From Craterostigma plantagineum (lineage: Eukaryota > Streptophyta > Magnoliopsida > Lamiales > Linderniaceae): a DNA stretch of 64,000 bases. The stretch is from positions 13,455,501 to 13,519,500 of the forward strand of contig JAPQWV010000017.1 of the NCBI GenBank assembly GCA_027422505.1, read 5' to 3'. Below are positions 1-11,260 of the stretch, piece after piece (position 1 is the stretch's first letter; every line of letters begins with the position of its first letter). A program made the position numbers and the translations under genes. Below the pieces are notes generated by a model. The model worked only from the letters and a program-made list of their open reading frames with translations. It had not been told where the DNA came from and did not search any database.

Positions 1-3000
1 ACATCCCCTGGCCCAGAACGTGCTGAAGCGGCCGGGGAGAGGTTCCGAAGACTAAACCCCCCTTCATTTGAGGAAGCTGCCGATCCTACCTATGCGGAGG
101 ATTGGCTCAGAACTATCGAAAATATGTTCCGCGTCAGTCATCTTCCTGATACTGAGAAGGTGACTTGTGCCACTTTTATGTTACGTGGGAACGCGGGCTA
201 CTGGTGGGACACCATCCAGGTGCTCGAGGATCCCACTATGATGACCTGGGAGAGATTTAAGACTCTCTTCCGAGGAAAGTATTTCACGGCGCCAGATCGA
301 GCGCAGAAACTGAACGAGTTCATCAATCTGAAACAAGGAGGAATGTCTGTGGCGGATTACATCCGCAAGTTCGAGCAGCTCTCGAGGTTTGCACCACATA
401 TAGTGGCTACAGATGAGCTGAAGATCGAGCGTTTTCTGGAAGGTCTCAAACCCGAGATCTTCCGAAGCGTAAGCATGTACGATACCGAGGGAAAGACTTA
501 CGCTCGTATCGCTGAACGAGCAATAATAGCAGAGCAAGCAGAGAATAGAGTTACGAAGGCTCAAGATGCAAAGCGACGGGCAGAAGTGCAACAAGGAGGA
601 GGGAATCAGAAACGCCCGTTCTTTGGCAAGAATCTGAACAATCGTGGAAATCAACCAGGCCAGCAGAACTGGAGACCGAGGCCAAATCAAGGACCAGCTA
701 ACGTTCCAACCCGACCCCCAAACACTGTACCTCAGTGTCAGCAGTGTGGGCGCTACCACTACGGGATATGCCATGGGCCAAGACCTAACCCAACTCCCCA
801 GTGTTTTCGGTGTGGAAAGATTGGCCACTACGCCAGAGTCTGCAATGAGAAAGTACCGCAAGTTCTAAACCAACCTTTAATCCGACCTCCGCCGGTACCA
901 GCGCGAGTTTTTACTTTGACCAATGAGGAGGCCGAAGCGAATCCCTCCGTAGTCACGGGTACGTTGACAATCTATAACGTGCCCACTTCAGTGCTTATTG
1001 ATTCCGGAGCCACACATTCATTTGTGTCGGCTAAGTACGTGGCGAAGGTAGGAATATCCCCTACCTCATCCGAATGCAACTATGTAGTTACTCTACCTCA
1101 TGGGGATCCGACGCATACCAACCAAGTACTGCGAGGATGCGTCGTAAGTATTGAGGGTAGGAACCTGAGCGTCGACCTGATTGTGATCCCAATGAACGAT
1201 TATGATGTTATTTTTGGGATGGATTGGCTTTCGAAATACGGAGCCATCATAGATTGCAACAAGAAGGTCGTAAAATTTCAACTGCCCGAAGAAGAGGTGT
1301 TCACTTTTTCGGGAAAAACTACTTTGAATCGTATTCCGCAAATCTCTGCGTTGAAGACTCAACGACTGTTGAGATCCGGTTGTGAGTCTTATCTCGTATA
1401 TGCGGTGAAGGCGGAGGAGTTACCTCAGCCGGAAATGAAGGACGTACCGATAGTCAATGAATATGCCGATGTATTTCCCGATGATCTCCCGGGGTTACCC
1501 CCTGATCGAGAAATACAGTTTACGATAGATTTGATGCCGGGGTCCGCCCCGATTTCTAAAGCTCCTTATCGCCTAGCGCCGAACGAACTGAAGGAGTTGA
1601 AGGAACAGCTAGAAGATTTGTTGCAGAAGGGGTTTATTCAACCCAGTTTTTCACCATGGGGAGCGCCGGTTTTATTCGTGCGAAAGAAAGACGGGTCGAT
1701 GCGACTATGCATCGACTATAGGGAACTGAATAAGATCACGATCAAGAATAAATATCCGTTGCCAAGGATCGATGATCTGTTTGACCAACTACAGAGTGCT
1801 ACGGTATTCTCGAAAATTGACCTCCGTTCGGGATACCATCAGTTGAAGATCAGGGAGGTAGATGTTCCTAAAACTGCATTCAGTACGAGGTACGGCCATT
1901 ACGAGTTTCTGGTCATGCCTTTTGGACTGACAAATGCTCCAGCTGCTTTTATGGACTTGATGAATCGAGTCTTTAAGAACTATCTTGACCGTTTCGTAAT
2001 CGTCTTTATTGACGATATTCTGATCTATTCTAAGACGAGGGAGGAACATGAGAATCATTTACGAATCGTCTTAGGAATCCTGCGAGAGAAACAGCTTTAC
2101 GCCAAATTCAAGAAATGTGAATTTTGGCTTGAGCAAGTAGCCTTCTTGGGACACGTGATTTCCGGGAATGGAATATCCGTGGACCCGAGTAAGATTGAGG
2201 CCGTGAACAATTGGCCACGACCAACTACTCCGACCGAGGTTCGAAGTTTTCTTGGACTTGCGGGATATTACCGTAAGTTCATAGCTGACTTCTCTAGTAT
2301 AGCCTCGACTTTGACGAACCTGACCAGAAAGAACATACCTTTCAAGTGGTCTGAAGCTTGCGAACAAAGTTTTCAGGAGTTGAAAAAGCGACTCACATCT
2401 GCTCCTATTCTGACTATACCCTCGGGAACTGGAGGATTCTCAGTCTACAGTGACGCTTCGAAGAATGGACTGGGATGTGTATTGATGCAGAACGGCAAGG
2501 TAATCGCGTATGCCTCCAGACAACTAAAAGAATACGAAAAGAACTACCCAACTCACGACTTAGAACTTGCAGCAGTCGTCTTCGCCTTAAAGATTTGGAG
2601 ACACTACCTTTACGGAGAACGGTGCGAAATCTTTACAGACCATAAGAGTCTGAAATATTTCTTCACCCAGAAAGAGCTGAATATGAGACAACGACGATGG
2701 CTGGAACTTGTAAAAGACTACGACTGCGTTATTAATTATCATCCGGGCAAAGCGAACGTAGTCGCAGACGCGCTCAGTCGAAAGGCGATGAGTACGGAAT
2801 TGCACAGACTTGGAGTGGAAATAGTCAATTTAGGCGAACTCGAAACGAGACTAGCAACGCTAACTCTTCAACCGACGTTGCTAGAACGAATTCAAAAAGC
2901 ACAAGAAGAGGATGAATTCTACCTAAAGGCGAAGGATACACTACCCGAAGACTCCGAATTCCGAGCAGACGGAACCCTGTTATACAAGAATCGGCTATAC

Positions 3001-4305
3001 GTGCCCAATGACGAGGAGTTACGACGAACAATAATGACAGAGGCGCACGCAACAACGTACTCAGTACACCCGGGCGCGACAAAGATGTACCAAGATTTGC
3101 GGATGATATATTGGTGGCCGGGAATGAAGAAGGATATCGCCACGTTCGTGAGTAGGTGTATGACGTGCCAATTGATCAAAGCGGAACACCAGCGACCAGC
3201 TGGAACTCTCCAGCCTTTACCGATTCTTGAATGGAAATGGGACCATATCACGATGGACTTCGTCGTTGGCTTACCTAAAACGACGAAAGGCCACGATGCC
3301 ATTTGGGTGATCGTGGATCGCCTAACCAAATCAGCCCATTTTATTCCTATCAGCTCTACTTTTTCCATGGAACGCTACGCTGAATTATATATTCAGGAAA
3401 TTGTTCGACTCCATGGAATTCCAATCTCTATCGTCTCGGATCGAGATTCGAGATTTCTATCCAATTTCTGGCAGAGCTTACAGAAAGCGATGGGTACTAA
3501 GCTCTCGTTCAGTACTGCATATCATCCCCAGACCGATGGGCAGTCTGAGCGAACGATCCAAACCCTTGAGGACATGTTACGAGCCTGTGTGCTAGACTTC
3601 AAGGGGAATTGGAGCAAATATTTGCCGTTGATCGAATTCTCCTATAACAATAGCTTCCACGCTACAATCGGGATGGCACCGTATGAGGCATTGTACGGGC
3701 GCAAATGCCGGTCCCCAGTTCATTGGAACGAAATCGGCGAACAAGCTTTATTAGGACCCGATATGATTCGAGAAACAACAGAAGCAGTGACCAAAATTCG
3801 AGAACGAATGCGAACTGCTCAAAGTCGACAGAAAAGCTATGCTGATCATCGACGACGACCTTTGGAATTCGCGGAAGATGACCAAGTATTTTTGAAGATC
3901 TCCCCGATGAAGGGAGTAAAACGCTTCGGACGAAAGGGCAAGCTGAGTCCCCGCTACATAGGCCCATTCAAAATCCTTAAGCGAGTCGGTGAAGTTGCAT
4001 ACCAATTAGAGTTACCGGCTTCACTATCACAAGTTCACGACGTATTTCACGTATCGACATTACGAAAATACGTCGCGGACCCGAGTCATGTCATTCAGAA
4101 CGAGCTTCTTTATCAACAGCTCAAGCCCGACTTGAGTTACGAAGAGAAGCCTGTAGAGATTTTGATGTACGAATCGAAACGACTACGGAATAAGACTATC
4201 CCGTTAGTTAAAGTATTGTGGCGGAATCAATCAGTTGAGGAAGCCACTTGGGAGCGTGAGGATGATATGAAAGTTCGTTATCCCGAATTATTCCAGTCGG
4301 CATAA
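1..4305 (+). CDS. Tekay-1 gag-pol polyprotein, 5'-truncated by window edge (Ty3/gypsy chromovirus)
   Basis: This single open frame runs from base 1 to a TAA at 4303-4305. The first Met in the window is at 124, but the frame is open before it, and the homologous gag in Tekay-3 starts about 100 residues earlier, so the true start lies outside the window. Visible domains in order are gag; a CCHC zinc knuckle (nt 802-843, [14 protein letters not shown]); aspartic protease with DSGATHSF (near 1000); reverse transcriptase with FIDD at 2005-2016; RNase H (about 2430-2800); integrase with an HHCC finger (about 3060-3180) and a DDE core (about 3250-3560); and a C-terminal chromodomain-like segment (about 4160-4300). 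The product would make the particle, copy the RNA and integrate the cDNA. No stop or frameshift is visible, so this is the best candidate for an active element here. The lineage is inferred from the chromodomain, PBS type and LTR size. Confidence 0.93.
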   Translation, partial: TSPGPERAEAAGERFRRLNPPSFEEAADPTYAEDWLRTIENMFRVSHLPDTEKVTCATFMLRGNAGYWWDTIQVLEDPTMMTWERFKTLFRGKYFTAPDRAQKLNEFINLKQGGMSVADYIRKFEQLSRFAPHIVATDELKIERFLEGLKPEIFRSVSMYDTEGKTYARIAERAIIAEQAENRVTKAQDAKRRAEVQQGGGNQKRPFFGKNLNNRGNQPGQQNWRPRPNQGPANVPTRPPNTVPQCQQCGRYHYGICHGPRPNPTPQCFRCGKIGHYARVCNEKVPQVLNQPLIRPPPVPARVFTLTNEEAEANPSVVTGTLTIYNVPTSVLIDSGATHSFVSAKYVAKVGISPTSSECNYVVTLPHGDPTHTNQVLRGCVVSIEGRNLSVDLIVIPMNDYDVIFGMDWLSKYGAIIDCNKKVVKFQLPEEEVFTFSGKTTLNRIPQISALKTQRLLRSGCESYLVYAVKAEELPQPEMKDVPIVNEYADVFPDDLPGLPPDREIQFTIDLMPGSAPISKAPYRLAPNELKELKEQLEDLLQKGFIQPSFSPWGAPVLFVRKKDGSMRLCIDYRELNKITIKNKYPLPRIDDLFDQLQSATVFSKIDLRSGYHQLKIREVDVPKTAFSTRYGHYEFLVMPFGLTNAPAAFMDLMNRVFKNYLDRFVIVFIDDILIYSKTREEHENHLRIVLGILREKQLYAKFKKCEFWLEQVAFLGHVISGNGISVDPSKIEAVNNWPRPTTPTEVRSFLGLAGYYRKFIADFSSIASTLTNLTRKNIPFKWSEACEQSFQELKKRLTSAPILTIPSGTGGFSVYSDASKNGLGCVLMQNGKVIAYASRQLKEYEKNYPTHDLELAAVVFALKIWRHYLYGERCEIFTDHKSLKYFFTQKELNMRQRRWLELVKDYDCVINYHPGKANVVADALSRKAMSTELHRLGVEIVNLGELETRLATLTLQPTLLERIQKAQEEDEFYLKAKDTLPEDSEFRADGTLLYKNRLYVPNDEELRRTIMTEAHATTYSVHPGATKMYQDLRMIYWWPGMKKDIATFVSRCMTCQLIKAEHQRPAGTLQPLPILEWKWDHITMDFVVGLPKTTKGHDAIWVIVDRLTKSAHFIPISSTFSMERYAELYIQEIVRLHGIPISIVSDRDSRFLSNFWQSLQKAMGTKLSFSTAYHPQTDGQSERTIQTLEDMLRACVLDFKGNWSKYLPLIEFSYNNSFHATIGMAPYEALYGRKCRSPVHWNEIGEQALLGPDMIRETTEAVTKIRERMRTAQSRQKSYADHRRRPLEFAEDDQVFLKISPMKGVKRFGRKGKLSPRYIGPFKILKRVGEVAYQLELPASLSQVHDVFHVSTLRKYVADPSHVIQNELLYQQLKPDLSYEEKPVEILMYESKRLRNKTIPLVKVLWRNQSVEEATWEREDDMKVRYPELFQSA

Positions 4306-4326
4306 TTTCGGGGACGAAATTCTTCT

Positions 4327-4339
4327 AAGGGGGGGAGGA
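4327..4339 (+). other. Polypurine tract of Tekay-1
   Basis: A purine run (AAGGGGGGGAGGA) lies directly before the TG of the 3' LTR and 22 bases after the gag-pol stop. This is where plus-strand DNA synthesis is primed in LTR elements. Tekay-2 and Tekay-3 have closely similar tracts in the same place. Confidence 0.9.
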
Positions 4340-5039
4340 TGTAATACCCGTAAAATATAATACGGGATTTTCATGTAAGTAAATATGTAACTCGGTGAAA
4401 TATGATGGTTGCAAAGTAAAAATTTCAATAGTCCCAAAATAATTCGAAATTTTAACCAAATAATTAAATAAAATAATAACATCAATGAAAACATATTGGG
4501 CCATGATTAGGATGCTTTATCATATGAATTGAGGCCCAAGCTTTCGTAATGGTTATGATAATAGGTTTGCATAATACTTAGGAAAGGTGTGGATCGTTCT
4601 TAAGTCTTATCACACGAATAACCAAGCAAAGTATTCTCATTTATCCACTCCATTCATAGTAGAAACCCTCAAAGAAACCCTCATAAAAACAAAGAGTTGA
4701 CCACGGAGAAGAATCTGATCTTGAGCTCTCAAACATTGAGAAACAAACTTCAAATAAGGTATGAAATTTATAAAGTTGTTTTAATAATTCAACGACGTGA
4801 CCTTGATATGGTTAGAATAGATTTTGGGACGTTCTTTTATTAAGAATAAAATCTCAAATCCATGAGTCGACCATATTAAGTATTAGTTGTAGCGTAGAGC
4901 TGGGATTCTCAAAGTGCTAAAATCATGTTCTTGAATGTTTAGATAGCGGTGCACATGGTTTGCTGAATTTCGAATAGAAGCTTCATAAGTGTTAGAATGA
5001 TTTCGGCAGAATATGATAGTCTTCAAATATTTGGAATAA

Positions 5040-5640
5040 GTCGAGATGTGTCTAAATGTCGACATATGATTACGTGTATAATGATAGGAAGAAGTCGATA
5101 TATATAATAATAATAAATATCGAAATCAATAGTCAGAAGCTATCGACATTTATAGGAAGATGTCGAGATAGGATTATTCAATGATGGATAAATGTCGATG
5201 TGTACATTATAAAATAGCTCTTGAGACTTTCCTATACAGATGTCAATATCATAATAAAAGTCGGTATGATATTTCGACATTAGGTTAGATATTTAGTAAT
5301 AATTCGATTAACTTATATCTAGGTCTCGATATTTATTGTAACAAGGAACTCGACATTTGTTATATAAAACGATTTCGATATGTCGACACCATATAATAAA
5401 AGTCGACAGAAGAACTCGATATTTTATTAGATGATCTCGACATTTATATTATATCAGCATTACTTAAGGATATCGATATAGAAGGTCTCGACATTTTATA
5501 TTATATATGTTTCGACATTTTAGAGGATTTCGACATTGTTAGTTGTCTCGACATTTTCAATACTTCGACATTTGCTAGTATGTTAAAACCCGACATTTCA
5601 TTTTCAATCTAGACCTCGACATTTTATTAAATGATTTCAA
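5040..5640 (+). repeat. Cluster of TCGACATT-type motifs in the Tekay-1 LTR
   Basis: About a dozen copies of TCGACATT or close variants occur irregularly spaced in roughly 600 bp, with a few in the opposite sense (AATGTCGA). The spacing is too irregular for a simple tandem repeat. The cluster lies upstream of the TATA-like box at 5913, where a U3 enhancer would be. Its function is unknown. Confidence 0.8.
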
Positions 5641-5912
5641 CGTCTGGTTTTAGTTAATAAATTTTCGGCATTTTAGGGTTTATTTATTTTTAGGAATTTC
5701 ATAAATTTTAGGGTTTTCGAAAACTAGCATATATACTAATAATATTATTATTATTATATTCAGAGGATCGATATATAGGAATTACGCCAGACCTTCTATT
5801 TAGCGGTAGCGGGAGGACAGGTAGGTGGATTATCCATCTACAATACGTAAACACAATTATGTGTTTCATGTGATTATGTAATTTATGTGACTTATATGTT
5901 TTACGTACGTTT

Positions 5913-5966
5913 TATATAAATCATGTTTTATGATATTTTTATATGAATGGCACGTGCATATCACGT
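5913..5966 (+). promoter_or_regulatory. Candidate LTR promoter: TATA-like box plus G-box palindrome
   Basis: TATATAAA lies at 5913-5920. At 5952-5966 is a perfect interrupted palindrome, ACGTG-CATAT-CACGT, which overlaps a G-box (CACGTG, 5951-5956). Both elements are kept, inverted, in the Tekay-3 LTRs, and the palindrome is also kept in the solo LTR. Promoter function is inferred; no transcription start can be read from sequence. Confidence 0.5.
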
Positions 5967-6096
5967 TAGGGCGAGAGATGTTTGTACCGTAGTGTGACGG
6001 TAATAATATGAGATATTGACGTACGGGGTAGAAAGAGATGCTTGTGATTGGTGACTCTTAGAGGAGTCAAGGTTGGGCTCACTGGGCACCTGGCGG

Positions 6097-6227
6097 AGAC
6101 AGACGTGATCGATCTGTCTACCCAGACGTGATCGATTCGGGGTGCATACCGCCGGACGGGATTTTCTTTGTGATTAGTGCGGGAGGTATACGACCTGGTA
6201 GGAGGACATTGACGTGATCGATCAATG
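6097..6227 (+). other. Three short hairpins sharing an ACGTGATCGAT core
   Basis: Hairpin 1 (6097-6119) has arms AGACAG/CTGTCT. Hairpin 2 (6120-6143) has an ACCC...GGGGT type stem with a bulge. Hairpin 3 (6207-6227) has arms CATTGA/TCAATG. All three place CGTGATCGA in the loop. They lie downstream of the TATA-like box and could be part of the element RNA. Related copies are found in Tekay-3, the solo LTR and the remnant at 7737-8686. Confidence 0.7.
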
Positions 6228-6750
6228 CACTACCGGCGTAACTCGCCGCGAGACTTGGGGGTGGCCTCCCAGTAGTCTATTGCGCGCGGAGGTGTCGAGC
6301 CTAACCTAGGGCCCTGTATTGTGTGAAATAGGAATGTGAGAAAAGAAAGAGTGTGCATTATATTATGTTGTGAGATATTGGGGTTGGGATTGAGGGCACA
6401 CTTGCATACATGCATTTTATTCACCTACTGGGCAAATTGCTCAGTGTTTACGTGTTGTAGGTACTGAGTCCGACGCTGATACGCGTCGTGACTGAGGCGG
6501 CTGGTGGCGGTGCTCCACGGACTTTTGAGGGCGGTGCGGTACATGGATGAAGACCTGTGGAGCGGCGTTAGCGCTTTTTGTTATTCTGATAATTTTTGGG
6601 GCTTCGGCCCGTGTACAGAGATAACGATGTAGATTGATTTTTATATTAGTGTATATTATTTTAGGAAAAAGTTTTAATTAGACGGGCCTTCCGCGGCTTA
6701 CGTTGCGGAAATCCGCCACTAATCCTAATTAGAAAAGTAGGGTCGCCACA

Positions 6751-7736
6751 GTAGTCAATGCTTTCCTGTTGATTGTAGCCCTTCGCGACTAGTCTTGCTT
6801 TATCCTGATCACTTCTCCATCTTCATTCTTTTTGTTCTTAAACACCCATTTTGTCCCGATAATTGTTTTCCCATGCGGACGAGGTACTAATGTCCACATT
6901 TGGAGACATTCGAATTGGTTGATTTCGTCTTGCATTGCTGTTACCCAATCCGGGTCTTTAAGTGCGTCTGCTACCTTGGTTGGCTCATTTTGGCTTAAAA
7001 AGCAGCTAAAAAGTACTTTTGATGTCTTGTTCTTACTCCACTCGAAGGATCACCGATTATCTAATCAACCGGATGTGCTCGAGTCCATTTGCGCTCATGA
7101 GGCAAGGCAGAGCTAGAAGCACAAGCCATTTGTGGAGCGAGTTCTCTAATGATCGGAGGTTGTTCAGCTAGTTGAGGAAATTCGGATTCAGTACTTGAGT
7201 TGAGCGACTCTGACGATATTTGCTCAACTTCCATAGTTAGATCTTCAGCCTGCTGAATTAATTCTAAATCGGGTGTGGTGGGGACATTTGAAGAGCTGGG
7301 TACATCGACCTTATCGAGTGGGGGATCCACTAACGGTGTAGCAGTGATGGTGTCTGGCCGATATATGGGCTCAAAGAGAGAGTCCAAGTACTCTAACGCA
7401 AGTCTTACAGCTTCTTCTGACGTTTAATCCTTAGTTGTTGCCGTCTTCTGTTGGTTTTGTGCCAACACACCAGTGAATACGGGTTCTGAACTGTCGTATT
7501 CAGAAGCCATCTGGTTAGGCGCGTGTCCTAGACTGATGTGCCCAGAAGCCATTTTTGTCACTTCGCGGAAAGTGACATTGTAGCTTTCTTTGATAGTCGG
7601 TTGGACTTGATGTATACTCGGTACGCCTTCGAACTGGAAGAATACCCGACAAAAGTGGCTTCAAATGCTTTAGGGTCGAACTTAGCACGTAGCTCTCTGT
7701 CGTTCGCCACAAAGCACTTGCAACTGACTTTGTCTG
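6751..7736 (-). pseudogene. copia-1 pol fragment: integrase tail, linker and start of reverse transcriptase
   Basis: Read on the minus strand, 7736-7515 encodes the end of a Ty1/copia integrase (motifs CKCFVANDRE and ATFVGYSSSSKAYRVY). It is followed by an acidic, serine-rich linker (about 7387-7061) and the start of the copia reverse transcriptase (about 7060-6751, including GTKWVFKNK). The frame is broken by stops and shifts. The RT stops abruptly at 6750/6751, where Tekay-1 is inserted, so the rest should lie left of the window. The upstream end meets the Tekay-like remnant at 7737, and most of the integrase core is missing between this piece and 10314-11260. Confidence 0.82.
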
Positions 7737-8686
7737 GAGGACAGGTAGGTGAATCATTCATCTACAATGCGTAAACACATACTTGATTTATGTGCTTCTA
7801 TGTGATTAAAATGATTTACGTATTTTACGTGTTTTACGTACGTCTAATGTGGAAGCATGTTTTCATGTATTATCACTTTTATATGCATAGCATATGCATA
7901 TCATATCACAGGGGTGAGATATTTACACCGTATTGAAACGGTTTTGGTTCGAGATATTGACGAGCGGGGTAGAATGAGATGATTGTGATTTTTGATTATT
8001 GACTCGTTGAGGAGTCGATGTTGGTACTCATATGACACCTGACGGGCAGACAGGCGTGATCACTCGGGCGTGAACGTCCCGAGGTGCAAAACCGTCGTGA
8101 TTTTATTTTTAGCGGAGGGAGTGACCTGACAGGGCGGTTGCGTGAACGTCAAAACGCTGTCGGCGTAGGCTACCGCTTACGGAAGAGAGACCTAGCAGGG
8201 CAGTTGCGTGAACGTCAAAACGCTGCTAGTGTAAGCTTCTGTTATGTTATAGGCGCGCGAGGTGTCGAGTTTGACCTAGGGCCCTGTGTTGTGTGATTTG
8301 AGATAGGATTGTGGAAAAAGAAAGAGTGAACATTGCATGTGAGATATTGGGATCGGGAATGCATACATGCATATTAATTCACCTACTGGGCAAATCGCTC
8401 AGTGTTTACGTGTTGTAGGTACCGAGTCTGACGCCGACGCGCGTCAAGACTGTGGCGGCTGGTGGCGGTGGACTTTTGAGGGCGGGGCGGTACATGGATT
8501 AAGACCTGTGGAGCAGCGTTAATATTTTGACTTTTGGGGATACGGCCTTTGTATAGATTTGACTATGTATATATTTTGGTGTAATATATTGTAATTTAGG
8601 AAAAGGTTTTTTGTTAGACGGGCCTTCCGCGGCTTACGTTGCGCAAATCCGCCACTAACCTTAATTAGAAAATGAGGGTCGTTACA
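7737..8686 (+). repeat. 3' portion of a Tekay-like LTR (remnant)
   Basis: It starts abruptly with sequence matching 5810 onward in the Tekay-1 LTR (GGAGGACAGGTAGGTG) and ends ...GGGTCGTTACA, followed by a tRNA-Met-type primer site. It is therefore the last ~950 bp of a 5' LTR whose first half is lost. Divergence from Tekay-1 is clear; for instance, the hairpin loops here read CGTGAACGT. One perfect hairpin has arms CTCGGG (8063-8068) and CCCGAG (8078-8083). Confidence 0.85.
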
Positions 8687-8688
8687 GG

Positions 8689-8700
8689 TGGTATCAGAGC
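8689..8700 (+). other. Primer binding site TGGTATCAGAGC of the remnant
   Basis: TGGTATCAGAGC lies two bases after the LTR end at 8686. It is complementary to the 3' end of initiator tRNA-Met, the usual primer for Tekay chromoviruses. It fixes the LTR boundary and the + orientation. Confidence 0.9.
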
Positions 8701-10043
8701 ATAGGCTCTAGATTCTACAGACTATCTATGTACTGCCGCTCAAAAGCCTGGAGAACCAGCTTGGCCTGTAAGTTTAATACTTGAGTATGTGATTACGTGT
8801 TATTTGAAATGCACTTTTTATGAATAACGATAGATCATTATAGAAAGGATGAGAGAAAGGATAGAAGCATGTAGATGAATTTATCATCTACAACCCGTGA
8901 ATATATTTTGAGTGTAATAAGTTTTCAGTATCATGTGTGAAATACGTGAATTAACTGAAAACTATCTGAAGATTACGTGGCACATGACTTGTATGATTTT
9001 GATATGTGTGACCCTGGTTTGAGGTAAATCTATGTAATGTTTTTGTGGCCTTAAGTGTTATGACTAAAGTTTCAGATTTTAATAATCATACTAAGTGCAT
9101 ATTAGTATTTATAGGTGTAGTTTTCGATTTTCGGTATACGGATTCTTGTGAAACATGTATAGGTGGGCGAAGAGTAGTGTGTTGGGTGGTTTATGTTGAA
9201 TGTGTGATTTCTTCATCTACTCAAGATAAATTAGATGATGTTGTTAGTGACTTACACGCTAGGGCTAAATACTAGATTTTAAGTGACTGAGTTTTGTTTA
9301 TTGGTTAGTTTCGGTGTTAGCACAAGTGTTAAAGACCTTAGTTATTCAAATTAGGGAAGTTGCAATATCATTAATTAGTTGATTAATAATTAAACAGAGG
9401 ATAGACTTCGGTTAATGAACTGCTCAAGGTGATAAAATTTTCGGCATGTTAAGTCTATATGGGTTTTCGAACCAGATAAGAGTTTTGATGTGGTACAATT
9501 CGGGAGACTAAACTACTTTTGATTCCTACTAATCCTTGAAATTGTAGTATGAATACTTGGGTACTGACTTTGATTTAATTTTCGGGTAACACGTCAAGGA
9601 AGTTATTTAGGTAGGAAGTTCGGGTAGATACAATTTTGGGTGATGAAGATGGGCCTCTATATTTTCAAGTGTTACAATTTTGGGTGCTAATTTTTGGGTA
9701 GTGACTTGGGCCTCGTCCGAATTTTTACTTCAAATTTGAGGGTGGGCTTTACATACTAATTCCGGGCAGAATATAATTTTTGGATAGTGTTAGAATATTT
9801 TGAGGAAAGTAATTATTCATATATATTTCTGCATTTTATTCAAGTACGCCTAGAGTGCGCAGTGGAAGCGTGGTACGAATAGAAACACGTATGCCTAGAG
9901 AATATGGGAAATATGTGGGCAAGTCTAAACATAGAGAAAATCCTAGAAAGTTGGGCCACACATTTAAATGTGTCGCCTAAATTGCGTGGTGAAGGTGGGA
10001 ATAAATCCTATCTTAATTAGGTACAGATAAACCACGGATATGA
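8701..10043 (+). other. Unassigned leader or scrambled interior of the Tekay-like remnant
   Basis: No gag or pol motif is visible in any frame. The first ~100 bp resemble the leader after the PBS in Tekay-3. Near 8870-8910 there is a weak match to the LTR sequence around 5820. From about 9430 to 9790 a TTTTCGGGT / AATTTTGGGT-like motif recurs irregularly. The ORF at 9045-9275 has no recognisable feature and I do not call it a gene. Confidence 0.5.
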
Positions 10044-10313
10044 GAACACGCTACCCCGACGCGCGTCAAGACTGAGGCGGCTGGTGGCGGTGCTCCACGG
10101 ACTTTTGAGGGCGGGGCGGTACATGGATGAAGACCTGTGGAGCGGCGTTAATATTTTGACTTTTGGGGATACGGCTTTGTATAGACTTGACTATGTATAT
10201 ATTTTGGTGTAATATATTGTAATATAGGAAATTTTTTTTTGTTAGAACGGGCCTTCCGCGGCTTACGTTGCGGAAATCCGCCACTAACCTTAATTAGAAA
10301 ATGAGGGTCGTTA
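10044..10313 (+). repeat. Second copy of the remnant's LTR 3' end (about 270 bp)
   Basis: This segment repeats 8421-8686 with modest divergence, including the GGCGGCTGGTGGCGG stretch, the TTCCGC/GCGGAA inverted repeat and the terminal AAATGAGGGTCGTTA. It ends at the junction with copia-1 coding sequence. It is probably the tail of the 3' LTR of a mostly deleted element. Confidence 0.8.
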
Positions 10314-11260
10314 GAGAAGTCATCCAATAACCAGCACATACTTTCGTCCATTTATACTCTGTGTCTGCATCGGTCCACAAAGGTCCATGTGTAGCAGTTC
10401 CAAAGGACGTGAAGTAGAAGCCACCAGTTTAACATGATGAGACGCTCGCTTCATTTTTCCTAGTTGACACGCCGAACATTGATGCTCTTTCTGTAATACT
10501 ATAGTTGGAAGACCGTGAACCAACTTTTTCGTTGAAAGACGTTGAAGAGATTTAATGTTTAGATGAGACATGCGCTGATGCCATAAGTTATTCCTCTGAA
10601 TTATATTCTGGGAGATGAGGCAAACAGCTGTCGAGGGCCGCATGGACGTTAGGTTGATCGTGTAAAGGTTTGATTTCCGAAGTCCTTGGAGGAGTTCTTT
10701 GTCCTGACTGTCCAATATTCTGCACCGGGCAGCATGAAAGACCACCTAGAATCCTTTGTCGCAGAATTGGCCTCTGATGAACAAGTTATGGCGGAGACCT
10801 TCGACGTAGGAGACATCCTTTATTGTAAGGTTTTCCAGAATTGTATCTCTGAAGCTGAGAATCGGAGCCGAGTCATTGTTCCCAAATCTGACTTTGCCAT
10901 TTGGTCGGTCTTGGTAGTTGCTCAACAGCTCTCGATTTTCGTCATGTGTGTGGAGCAACCAGAGTCGAGGTACCACACATGATGGATCTGCAAAATCAAA
11001 TTAGAGAGCTTTAGGTACCCACTTGTAAATGGGTCATCTCAGATTAGCAGATTTACATGTTGGTTCAGATATGATTCCTAAATTAGTGCTTGTAGGAGTT
11101 TTAGTAACCCAAGTCAATCTCGAAGAAGTTGAGTTGGGTTTGCCCTTTTTAGAAGACCTGGTCTTTTTAGGTTTCGTCTTTTTAGTCGGGGATTTAGGAA
11201 CCCAGTTAGGTTGAACCTGGCAGGGAAGATTAATTTCAGCACGGACAAATGCTTTGGTAG
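10314..11260 (-). pseudogene. copia-1 fragment: protease, GAG-pre-integrase and start of integrase
   Basis: On the minus strand, 11260-11034 encodes a lysine-rich stretch leading into a protease. The LDSGCSTHM active-site motif is readable near 10970-10947 but in a different frame from the flanking sequence, which shows a frameshift. Next comes the protease tail (ISFRDTILENLTIKDVSYVEG-like, about 10930-10760). The GAG-pre-integrase zinc region follows (about 10600-10440, LWHQRMSHLN...CSACQLGK), then the start of the integrase (LLHMDLCGPM, about 10370). It stops where the Tekay-like remnant begins. The element is dead. Confidence 0.83.

Larger units (their letters stand above)
4340..6750 (+). 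repeat. 3' LTR of Tekay-1 (2411 bp)
   Basis: The LTR begins TGTAATACCCG immediately after the polypurine tract and ends ...GGGTCGCCACA, giving TG...CA termini. The same ends and interior recur, inverted, in the two Tekay-3 LTRs and in the solo LTR at 23322-25374. The 5' partner is outside the window. The five bases after it (GTAGT, 6751-6755) should be the target duplication. Inside are a TCGACATT motif cluster, a TATA-like box, a G-box palindrome, three hairpins and, near the 3' end, a TTCCGC/GCGGAA inverted repeat (6689-6694 and 6705-6710). Confidence 0.93.

Noticed and set aside
5040..5640. CRISPR-like array
   Set aside because: The repeated unit is only 8-10 bp, the spacing is irregular, the genome is a plant's, and there are no associated genes.
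9045..9275. 76-residue ORF on the + strand
   Set aside because: It is short, has no recognisable motif and lies in a decayed retrotransposon remnant.
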